Of a DNA stretch of 64,000 bases, positions 55,978-63,277 are shown in pieces. Within the stretch, counting starts at the first letter, position 1, and every line of letters begins with the position of its first letter. Below the pieces are notes generated by a model. That model made no database searches. It was not told the DNA's origin and saw nothing but the letters and a program-made list of their open reading frames with translations. The position numbers were made by a program, and so were the translations under genes. The stretch is taken from NCBI GenBank assembly GCA_037721215.1, contig JBBJNV010000022.1, positions 1 to 64,000 on the forward strand. Direction: 5' to 3'. Origin of the DNA: Gemmatimonadaceae bacterium (lineage in GTDB: Bacteria > Gemmatimonadota > Gemmatimonadetes > Gemmatimonadales > Gemmatimonadaceae).

Positions 55978-56990
55978 CAGCCAAGTCCCGACAACTTCAA
56001 TGAGCGAGTCCAGAGGTCCACGGACACGTCGGCGCGCGGTGCGAGCGCTAGTTCGCAAACGCGGCGGACGAGCATGTTGTAATCCATGCCCGCCACTCCG
56101 GCCATCCGCGCGAGACCCGCTCCCGGAGAGATGTCAGGATTCGGATTCACCTCCAGCAGCCAGGGGCGCCCCGAGCTATCGATGCGGAAGTCGGCACGGC
56201 CATAGCCCTGGCCACCCACCGCCTTCCAGGCGGCAAGCGAAATGCGTTCGAGCTCACGCGTCAACTCGGGCGCAAGATCGGCCGGGCATGAAGGGGTCGC
56301 TCCCAGATCTTCGTCGCTGCCCGTCACCCATTTCGACCGATACGAAACAATGCGCCACATACCCCGCGGCATGGCGCCAAAATTGATCTCCGCGATCGGC
56401 AGGATCTCATCTCCGACGATGCCGACGTTGACCTCGCGGCCGTCGATGTAGCGCTGAACGAGGATCTCCTCCCAACGTTCGTGCATCGCCTCAACCCGCG
56501 CCATGAGCGCACGTGTGCTCCGCACAACCGACCGTTGCTCGATGCCGATCGATGCATCTTCAGCCGCTGGTTTGCAGATGGACGGATAGCCGACGCTGGC
56601 GACATCAACCCCGCGTCGTGCCAGCGTCCAGCGTGGAACCGGCAGTCTCGCCCGGTCGAGAAGCGTGTTGACGACGTTCTTGCGGAGGCAGAGTGCGGTG
56701 GTGGTGCTCGAGCTCCCCGTGTAGGGAATGCCGAACAGCTCGAGTACCGAGATCACTACCGGCTCTAACGAGGCGACGCCATCGATTCCCTCGCAGAGGT
56801 TGAATACCAGATCGAATCTTGCGCGGCGCACACGTTCCACCCAACGGCCGTCCGGGTTGACCGGCACACGGACGTGGTCATGGCCCCAGTCAGAAATGGC
56901 ATCTTCAACCGCTTCGACCGCCCCGAGGATCAGCAGGTCGGGCTTGGCGCCGAGCGCTGATACTCCGTCAAACAAAATTCCAACTTTCAT
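55977..56990 (-). CDS. ATP-grasp ligase, Ddl-like (second)
   Basis: 337 residues. Starts KVGILFDGVS; ELFGIPYTGSSSTTTALCLRKN follows the Ddl pattern near residue 90-110. The metal-binding end GRADFRIDSSGRPWLLEVNPNPDIS carries the Glu and Asn of ATP-grasp enzymes. It differs from true Ddl by its short N-terminus and shifted active-site region, so a different amino acid or amine substrate is likely. It is coupled by TGATG to the GNAT gene. Confidence 0.8.
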   Translation of the reverse strand: MKVGILFDGVSALGAKPDLLILGAVEAVEDAISDWGHDHVRVPVNPDGRWVERVRRARFDLVFNLCEGIDGVASLEPVVISVLELFGIPYTGSSSTTTALCLRKNVVNTLLDRARLPVPRWTLARRGVDVASVGYPSICKPAAEDASIGIEQRSVVRSTRALMARVEAMHERWEEILVQRYIDGREVNVGIVGDEILPIAEINFGAMPRGMWRIVSYRSKWVTGSDEDLGATPSCPADLAPELTRELERISLAAWKAVGGQGYGRADFRIDSSGRPWLLEVNPNPDISPGAGLARMAGVAGMDYNMLVRRVCELALAPRADVSVDLWTRSLKLSGLG

Positions 56991-57096
56991 GCTCCGCCTC
57001 CCTGCCCGCTAGCCTGAGCGGCGCTGGTCAAAGTGATCTCCTGAACGAGCGACAATGTGTCGCCCGGTTAGTGCTGTGTCCGTTCCGGTATGACGA

Positions 57097-58245
57097 CTAA
57101 GCTGCCCTTGACCTGCTGACAGCCTTCACTGCACGACTGCCTGGCTGCGACTTGCCGAGCGCTACATGCTGCCGCGCGGCGGCCAGCTTCAGGCAGGTCT
57201 GAATCAGATCGTGGTAACTCATACCTGCCGCGCGCGCCGCTTTGGGAAAGCAGGAGTTGTCAGCAGGGTTGGGAAGTATTCCGGGAAGGGGATTCACTTC
57301 TATCACATTCGGCGCGCCGGCGGCATCGAGTCGCACGTCTATCCGCGACCAGTCGCGGCAGCCGAGCACACGATACGCGTCGAGCGTCACAGATTCGATT
57401 GCCCGCCTGAGGCGGTCATCGATGATGGCTGGACAATCAAACATCTTGAGCGGCTGCTGGGGACGGTCCCAGATCCACTTCGCCTCGAATCCGTAAATCG
57501 GAAGCGCGCCGTCAGGCAGCGACGCGAAGTCGATGCCAACGATAGGCAGAACCTTCGCGTCGCGTCCGTTGCCGAGCACCGCACAGGTGAATTCCGAGCC
57601 CGGAAGATATTCCTCGACGATTACCGGCTGACGATAAGTCTCGAGCAGGTAACCAGTCCGGGCGGCAAGCTCGGCGCGGGTCCGACAGAAGCTGGCTTCG
57701 GTAATTCCTTTCGAGGAGCCTTCACGGATCGGCTTGACGAAAGCCGGCAGTTGCAGCGAAGATGCAGGCCCGGCCAGGTCGGAGACCTCCGACACCACCG
57801 CAAACCGCGCTGTGGGAACGCCATGCCAGGTGAGAAGCTCCTTGGTGCGCGCCTTGTCGAGGCATAGTGCCAGGGTGAGTGGGTCGCTGGCAGTATATGG
57901 GATCCCATAGAATTCGCAGATTGCCGGGACGTGCCCCTCCCGGTTCACACCCTGGGTCCCCTCAGCAATGTTGAATACGATGTCGGGGCGGGTTTCGCGC
58001 AGCCGCTGGGGAAATTCCTCGGTCGCTTCGAGCAGGATCACTTCGCCCAGCTCCGAAAGTGCGGCGGCGACGGCGCCTATCGTCTCGCGGCTGTCCCACT
58101 CGGCGAACTCGTCGCTACTCGGCGGTTCCTCGTCCTGAGACGATTCGCTGTCGGCCGGGAAGGCGCTTCGAGCCGATGATTCGTCGGCTTTCCCCGGCTC
58201 GAAAGCCTCGGGTTTCTGATTGAAAGCGAAGCCGATTCGAGTCAT
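57097..58245 (-). CDS. ATP-grasp ligase, Ddl-like (first)
   Basis: 382 residues. The N-terminus has an acidic Ser/Glu-rich insertion (about residues 20-50). Then PDIVFNIAEGTQGVNREGHVP and EFYGIPYTASDPLTLALCLDKA mark the Ddl-like fold, with FVKPIREGSSKGI and IDVRLDAAGAPNVIEVNPLPGILP for the nucleotide and metal site. A different family member from the gene at 55977, so two distinct amide bonds may be made. It begins the operon, 28 bases or so after the promoter region at 58268-58317. Confidence 0.82.
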   Translation of the reverse strand: MTRIGFAFNQKPEAFEPGKADESSARSAFPADSESSQDEEPPSSDEFAEWDSRETIGAVAAALSELGEVILLEATEEFPQRLRETRPDIVFNIAEGTQGVNREGHVPAICEFYGIPYTASDPLTLALCLDKARTKELLTWHGVPTARFAVVSEVSDLAGPASSLQLPAFVKPIREGSSKGITEASFCRTRAELAARTGYLLETYRQPVIVEEYLPGSEFTCAVLGNGRDAKVLPIVGIDFASLPDGALPIYGFEAKWIWDRPQQPLKMFDCPAIIDDRLRRAIESVTLDAYRVLGCRDWSRIDVRLDAAGAPNVIEVNPLPGILPNPADNSCFPKAARAAGMSYHDLIQTCLKLAAARQHVALGKSQPGSRAVKAVSRSRAA

Positions 58246-58267
58246 TCGGTCGCTACGAAAAAGCGCT

Positions 58268-58279
58268 GTGAATATTCAC
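58268..58279. promoter_or_regulatory. Palindrome GTGAATATTCAC
   Basis: A perfect 12-bp palindrome just downstream of the putative promoter, near the expected transcription start and before the ATG at 58245. It could be an operator. Confidence 0.45.
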
Positions 58280-58288
58280 GTTGACGGG

Positions 58289-58317
58289 TATATAAACCAC
58301 GCGCGAATGTCACGCAA
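58289..58317 (-). promoter_or_regulatory. Putative promoter of the kamA operon
   Basis: On the minus strand TTGCGT (-35, 58317-58312) and TATATA (-10, 58294-58289) are separated by exactly 17 bases. The -35 match is weak (3 of 6). It lies 45 bases upstream of the first ATP-grasp start. Confidence 0.45.
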
Positions 58318-58336
58318 TCGTTAATCGCGACGATTG
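58315..58336. promoter_or_regulatory. Inverted repeat CAATCGT-N8-ACGATTG
   Basis: Seven-base arms (58315-58321 and 58330-58336) with an 8-base spacer, overlapping the -35 box of the putative kamA-operon promoter. Possible regulator site. Confidence 0.4.
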
Positions 58337-58489
58337 AAAAATATTTTGCCGGCGAGTTTTTTCTGTGAGGGAGCAGAGAGAAAACGAAGCGGGCACCGCC
58401 GAAAATTCTTGCGTGTTACCCGGCTGTTTCTCGCTCGCGACTTTTCAATCTCGATGATGCCGTCAGGCAGGGGGGAATCGCCAACCGCT

Positions 58490-59239
58490 TCACACTTTGT
58501 GATAGCTGATCCGGGCGGCTTCGGCCCGATCTGGCGCCTGATAAACTTCGAAGTCCGAGAAGAAGCCCGGCGCTTCGCGCTGAAGCAACCGAAGCATCGC
58601 AATCGCGCACCGGCGGATCTCGAATTCCGCGCCTTCGCTCGAACGGAGCTCGAGCATCGTCCGCCACGCACGCGCGTTGGCGGTAACGACGATCTTTGTT
58701 TCTGTAGAGTTTGGCAGGACTCCGCGTGCTGCCTCGCGCGCCATTTTCCGGCGATGAATCTTGTCGCCCACCCAGGAGTATCGCTGCATGAGCTGGTCGA
58801 CGAGTGCGACGTAGCTCTTCTGCGCCGATTCTATCTGCGCCTGCCACGCGGCTGAGAGACTTTCGTCACCGAGGATCGCTGGCGGCATCACGAAGTTTGC
58901 CTCGGACTCGTCGACGTATCGCTGAGAGAGCTGTGAGAAGCCGAAGCCCGCCCGATGGCGGACGAGCTCATGGGTCAGCGACCGGCTGACGCCCTCGAGA
59001 AGCAGCGAGTAATTCGCGTGCTCGAGTACGCTGCCGTGCCCCTGCTTCTTGATATTCTCGAGGTAATCCCTGGTCGCGCGGCCGGCTGGATTTTTCTGGC
59101 TCATGTAGCAGAGCCGCCCGGCGAATTCAGCGAGACGCTCACCGTCGGTGCTGTCTCCGAGCCAAGCAACAGGAAGATGCTCCGGCTCTGCGAACGACGG
59201 GCGAGAGAGAAGCGTGACGCGGGGCTCTAGAAAAATCAC
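58490..59239 (-). CDS. thyX: FAD-dependent thymidylate synthase
   Basis: 249 residues from a GTG at 59239. The ThyX motif (RHRxGxSxNExSxRY) is present as RHRAGFGFSQLSQRYVDE, with some substitutions (GF for Sx and Q for NE). FAD and dUMP-binding residues follow. It makes dTMP from dUMP using methylene-tetrahydrofolate, flavin and NADPH. No thyA is seen. The motif substitutions could affect activity and should be compared with close homologues. Confidence 0.86.
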   Translation of the reverse strand: MIFLEPRVTLLSRPSFAEPEHLPVAWLGDSTDGERLAEFAGRLCYMSQKNPAGRATRDYLENIKKQGHGSVLEHANYSLLLEGVSRSLTHELVRHRAGFGFSQLSQRYVDESEANFVMPPAILGDESLSAAWQAQIESAQKSYVALVDQLMQRYSWVGDKIHRRKMAREAARGVLPNSTETKIVVTANARAWRTMLELRSSEGAEFEIRRCAIAMLRLLQREAPGFFSDFEVYQAPDRAEAARISYHKV

Positions 59240-59288
59240 GGCGTGTGGGGGGAAATGCCAAAGGGGGGGAAGCGGAAGAGCCGCAAAG

Positions 59289-60956
59289 CTACTCGGCCTG
59301 ACCGAGCAACGAAAGCCGGGGGCGCGCGTATCCGCGTTCGGAGGATACGAGATCGAGCGCCGACCGCGCCGCAGGCGGAAGCGGCGGCAAAGCGGGATCG
59401 TACTTTATGTCGCCGAGTGACTGCTGGCCGGGAAGGGGAATCTTGACGCCGCGATTCAATACGCCGCGCGGATCGAACGCAGATTTCACCTGGGTAAAAA
59501 GGTGTAGTGTGTCCCTCGGCCACATCTTATAGAGGAGAGGCGTGCGAAGCCGCCCATCGCCATGCTCGCCGGCAAGTGTCCCGCCAAGGCTCGCGGTGAG
59601 CTGCACTACATCTTCCAGAAGCCCGGCAACGGAGTGACGCCAGTCGGCACGGCTCACGTCAATGAGCGGGTTCACATGCATGTGCGCGTCGCCCGCATGT
59701 CCGAAAATCACTCCTCGAATTCCCCGAGCCTCCAGCGCTTGCCGGACTCCGCGTACAAACGCAGCCAGGTTATGCGGAGGCACTGCGCAATCCTCGATGA
59801 ACTGCATCGATTTGAGCGACGGGTCGAGCCGCGAGAGAATCGGACTTGCCGCGTGCCGAAGCTCCCAGATCTCGCGTTGCTCCTCGGCCCTGACAGCGAC
59901 GCGAGTCATCGTTGCCCCTGCAGCGGTGAACGCGCCAGCCAGAACATGTGCAAAGTTGGCGGCGGCCCCGGGGGTATCTCCCTCGACTTCCGCCAGAAGA
60001 ACTGCTTCGGTGCCGAAAGGTATTTCGTCAAGTGCGACCACCCTGTGCAGCGCCGTGCCAGCCGGATCTGAGGCAACGTCCAGAAATGTGCGGTCGAGCA
60101 GCTCACACGCGCTGGATCCGCTTGCTCTCGCTTCCGCCGCCGCACTCACCGCACTTTCCAGCGAAGCAAACGCGGCGAGCACACCGCTCGTTGCGCCAGG
60201 GAGCGGTATGAGACTGAGCTTCACACCCACGATGACCACCAGCGTGCCCTCGCTCCCGACAAGCAGATCGACAAGCTCGCCGCTGGCAGCGTACTCGTTG
60301 AGGCCGTACCCGGATGACTCCTTGCAGACGCCGCGATGGTCGAGTGGCTCAGAGCGCGTTGCGGCAATAATCCCGTCCCGCGCCTCGCGGAGAAAACGCT
60401 CGATCGCGGGCACGCCCTCAGGCAACGGTTCCCCACGGGCGATCGTGGCCCGGGATCCATCCTCGAACACACAGTCGAGCGCCAGTACCCATGGCCGGGT
60501 CGCGCCATATTTGAGGGTCCGTGCGCCAGCGGCGTTTGTCGATGCCATTCCGCCGATCGTGCAATAGTTGCCGCTCGACGGGTCGACCGGAATTCGAAGG
60601 GCGTGCGTCCCGGCTATTTCGTTCGTCGCCCCACGCAACGCGCCCGGTCCCACCCACACACTGCGCGTCTCGCAGTCAACCTCGCCGATCTGGTTCATCC
60701 GGCTAAGGTCGACAATCACACCGGGCCCAATAGCCCCACCCGCCATGCTTGTCCCCGATCCGCGCGGGATAAGCGTCAATGATCGCTCGCTTGCCCACCG
60801 CACGATGGTGATCACATCGTTGGCGTCAGCGGGAACGCAGACCGCGGCCGGTACTATCCGGCCAATACCCGCCGCTTCCGAGTACACCGCCCGCGCATCC
60901 GGGTCGTCACGATACACTCCGCGAAGATCGCGAGGAGGCAGGTGACAGGCGGTCAC
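59289..60956 (-). CDS. FAD-binding oxidase, GlcD/D-lactate dehydrogenase type
   Basis: 555 residues. The FAD-binding PP-like region PRGSGTSMAGGAIGPGVIVDLSRMN (near residue 60-85) is characteristic of the VAO/GlcD family; the C-terminal cap carries FGHAGDAHMHVNPLIDV, a metal or substrate site typical of D-lactate dehydrogenases. It oxidises a 2-hydroxyacid (glycolate or D-lactate) to a 2-oxoacid. No GlcE or GlcF subunit is adjacent. It overlaps hbd through ATGA. Confidence 0.87.
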   Translation of the reverse strand: MTACHLPPRDLRGVYRDDPDARAVYSEAAGIGRIVPAAVCVPADANDVITIVRWASERSLTLIPRGSGTSMAGGAIGPGVIVDLSRMNQIGEVDCETRSVWVGPGALRGATNEIAGTHALRIPVDPSSGNYCTIGGMASTNAAGARTLKYGATRPWVLALDCVFEDGSRATIARGEPLPEGVPAIERFLREARDGIIAATRSEPLDHRGVCKESSGYGLNEYAASGELVDLLVGSEGTLVVIVGVKLSLIPLPGATSGVLAAFASLESAVSAAAEARASGSSACELLDRTFLDVASDPAGTALHRVVALDEIPFGTEAVLLAEVEGDTPGAAANFAHVLAGAFTAAGATMTRVAVRAEEQREIWELRHAASPILSRLDPSLKSMQFIEDCAVPPHNLAAFVRGVRQALEARGIRGVIFGHAGDAHMHVNPLIDVSRADWRHSVAGLLEDVVQLTASLGGTLAGEHGDGRLRTPLLYKMWPRDTLHLFTQVKSAFDPRGVLNRGVKIPLPGQQSLGDIKYDPALPPLPPAARSALDLVSSERGYARPRLSLLGQAE

Positions 60957-61840
60957 AATCCAAGCGCGCTTACCCGCGGCGGATCTTCTGCGTAATCATA
61001 AAAGCCTTTCCCGGATTTACGTCCGAACATCCCGGCAAGAACCATCCGCTTGAGCAGCGGCGGCGGCGCGTAGCGCTTTTCACGGTACTCGCTGAACATG
61101 ATCTCCGCGATGTTGTAGCAGGTGTCGAGCCCGACGAAATCCAGCAGGGTAAATGGTCCCATCGGATGGCCCGCGCCGAGCTGCATTCCCTTATCGATGT
61201 CCGCGACAGTCGCAACGTTACCCTCGAGAGCGCGAATCGCATCGAGCATATAAGGAACGAGCAGCAGGTTGACGACGAATCCCGAGCTGTCCCTTGCTTG
61301 GATCGGTTCTTTCCCAAGCGTCTGCACAAAGCCGAACGCCGTCGTGGCTGTCTCGTCGCTGGTGGTAATCGTGCGCACCACTTCGACCAGTTTCATCAGC
61401 GGAACGGGATTGAAGAAATGGAGGCCGAGCATACGATCCGGTCGCCCACTCGCCGCGGCCATTGCCGCAATCGTAAGGCTCGAGGTATTCGAGGCAAATA
61501 TCGTTTCCCCGCTACACATGTCATTCAGCTCTTTCAACAACCCATTCTTGAGCGTCAGATCTTCGGCAATTGCCTCGAGGATAATGTCACATTCGCCGAG
61601 CGCGCCGATGTCGCTCGTGAAGGCAAGTTTTGCCAATGCTGCATCGCGTTCCTCCGGAGTGACCTTTCCTTTCTCGATCCCCTTGCCGAGGACTTTCTCG
61701 ATGCTCCTGCGGGATGTTTCGGCGAGCGGGTCCGATATCTCTCTCACAATCGTCTCGAACCCCGCCTGTGCGCACACCTGCGCGATGCCGCTCCCCATCA
61801 GTCCACCGCCGAGTACTCCAACCTTTCTGATTTCGCTCAC
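60953..61840 (-). CDS. hbd: 3-hydroxybutyryl-CoA dehydrogenase
   Basis: 295 residues. The NAD motif is GVLGGGLMGSGIAQV; SNTSSLTIAAM, GLHFFNPVPLMKLVEVV (catalytic His and Glu region) and KSGKGFYDY at the end match the Hbd/PaaH family. It oxidises 3-hydroxyacyl-CoA with NAD+ or reduces acetoacetyl-CoA with NADPH. Coupled by ATGA with both the upstream membrane protein and the GlcD-like gene downstream. Confidence 0.92.
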   Translation of the reverse strand: MSEIRKVGVLGGGLMGSGIAQVCAQAGFETIVREISDPLAETSRRSIEKVLGKGIEKGKVTPEERDAALAKLAFTSDIGALGECDIILEAIAEDLTLKNGLLKELNDMCSGETIFASNTSSLTIAAMAAASGRPDRMLGLHFFNPVPLMKLVEVVRTITTSDETATTAFGFVQTLGKEPIQARDSSGFVVNLLLVPYMLDAIRALEGNVATVADIDKGMQLGAGHPMGPFTLLDFVGLDTCYNIAEIMFSEYREKRYAPPPLLKRMVLAGMFGRKSGKGFYDYAEDPPRVSALGL

Positions 61841-62649
61841 TTGATTCTCTGTGGGGAGCTGATGTGTTCAAGGCGATCCAGCGTCTGCTCGAGTGACATC
61901 TGTGCCTTCAGGACGAGCTGGCGGTGACCTTTCCCTATCTGGTAGCCAGCGCCCGCACCGGCGAGTGTCGGAAGTGCAGCGGCTGCCGCAAGCCAGAGCG
62001 CGAGCTCAGGCACAACCAGTGCTGCGCCAAGGGTCGCGACAGCACCGCTGCCAATGATCCCCGCCACAAGCGCCGAGCCCGCGACTCGGACGCGAGCTGC
62101 GCGGCTTTCGGAGATATCCGCATCGAGTCGCACGAGAACCCGATGGGCATCCACAGGGACCACCGTGCCCGCGACCTGGCTGGCGCGCGAGAGATGATAG
62201 CCGCGACCGCTGATGTTGAGGTTTTTCTGGATCGTATCCAGAAACCCTGATTTGGGCTCCCATGTGATGCGATCGGGAAAGCGGCGCTGGAGCCGCAGAC
62301 ATTCTTCGCGTTGCATCCAGTTGTCGAGAGCGCTGAGTACTTGAGGGGGAGTGCCACGCACGACACGGGATGCGGTTGCGATTGCCGGACCGGTGATGCC
62401 GGCGACGAACCCCTGTTCCTCCTGTACATCGATTCTCGACCGCTCCTCGGCCAGTGCCTGCGTGAGAGTGGTCTGGCTGATGCCCGCTTCCTTCCCGATC
62501 TCTATGAGTTGCGATTCGGTAAGCATCTCGCTCGCGTCTGCGCCGGAGTTCGCGACCTGCAGCTCGGCGGCACGAGCCAGTACGCGCTCGATGGCGGTGC
62601 GGTTGAGCGGAGCGCTTTTCGCAGGGAGGTTCGATGAATCGTCGGGCAT
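61837..62649 (-). CDS. Hypothetical membrane protein with helical N-terminal motif
   Basis: 270 residues from the ATG at 62649 (the ORF is open from 62856, but that extension lies over the divergent gene). The N-terminal half has ERVLARAAELQ and a LTESQLIEIGKEAGIS-like segment, seen before membrane domains of other bacterial proteins. Two C-terminal hydrophobic segments (ALVAGIIGSGAVATLGAALVV and LALWLAAAAALPTLAGAGAGY). Function unknown. Co-translated with hbd. Confidence 0.65.
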   Translation of the reverse strand: MPDDSSNLPAKSAPLNRTAIERVLARAAELQVANSGADASEMLTESQLIEIGKEAGISQTTLTQALAEERSRIDVQEEQGFVAGITGPAIATASRVVRGTPPQVLSALDNWMQREECLRLQRRFPDRITWEPKSGFLDTIQKNLNISGRGYHLSRASQVAGTVVPVDAHRVLVRLDADISESRAARVRVAGSALVAGIIGSGAVATLGAALVVPELALWLAAAAALPTLAGAGAGYQIGKGHRQLVLKAQMSLEQTLDRLEHISSPQRIK

Positions 62650-63136
62650 CACGCATAAAGTTAAGTGCGCTGCCCGGTCGCGGGGTTGGGCGCTCGGGTC
62701 GTGCCTCGTCGTGCCAGCCTGTGCCTCTGCTCCGGCAGCCTCCGGCGCTGATGATCCAGCGGCCTCAGTTGGCGTTGCAGCATCTCCACTTGTGGCCACG
62801 CTCAACGCCGTTAACTCCCGGGTGTTCGGTACCGTGCAGCTGACGCCGTCTGGCACCGACCGATCGCGCGTGGTGATCTCGATCCGCGGCGCGCCGATGA
62901 ATTCAGAGCTGCCGTGGGAAATTCGCGCCGGTCAGTGCGGCGAGGGTGGGCCGGCTCTGGGTCTCGAGGCAGTGTACCGTGTAATCAGCGCGCGGTCCGA
63001 TGGAACCGGAGAGCTTTCGCTAACGGTTCCAATGTCCATTCCGGCTGGCCCGGTTCATTCGGTCATCGCGCTTGCATCGCGGGCCGATCGGGATCGCGTG
63101 GTGTCCTGCGGAGTGCTCAGCCCGGCGGTTCGCTAA
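62634..63136 (+). CDS. Putative lipoprotein with apparent -1 frameshift
   Basis: The start ATG at 62634 has an excellent Shine-Dalgarno (GGGAGG four bases upstream), but that frame stops at 62841. The frame coding a credible secreted protein (LGSCLVVPAC lipobox, then FGTVQLTPSGTDRSRVVISI and SVIALASRADRDRVV) lies -1 relative to it and has no good start of its own. Adding one G to the GGGG run at 62682-62685 joins them as MNRRASRIKLSALPGRG then WALGSCLVVPAC. This fits a sequencing or assembly error, a true mutation, or slippage. The mature part has a few beta strands; function unknown. Confidence 0.55.
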
Positions 63137-63175
63137 ACAAATGTACGTAGAACAACACCAGTTATGCCTCTGACA

Positions 63176-63212
63176 TCCCGGGGGAGGCGAAAAACCGGGA
63201 GTTCGACTTTTT
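63176..63212 (+). terminator. Weak terminator candidate
   Basis: TCCCGG (63176-63181) and CCGGGA (63195-63200) form a 6-bp stem with a 13-base loop; a TTTTT run follows at 63208-63212. Low strength. Confidence 0.3.
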
Positions 63213-63242
63213 ACACCCCAGATTCCGATTGTCTATTTCATA

Positions 63243-63276
63243 AGACACTTGTCTGCTAAACAAGACATACGTATGT
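63243..63276. promoter_or_regulatory. Palindromic operator-like sites before the last gene
   Basis: AGACA-CT-TGTCT is an inverted repeat at 63243-63254, and ACATACGTATGT is a perfect 12-bp palindrome at 63265-63276, ending two bases before the ATG at 63278. They fit autoregulation by the winged-helix protein, inferred only. Confidence 0.5.
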
Positions 63277-63277
63277 T

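Noticed and set aside
58321-58671. Minus-strand 116-residue ORF downstream of thyX
   Set aside because: It overlaps thyX in another frame, with Arg/Ser-rich translation and no conserved feature.
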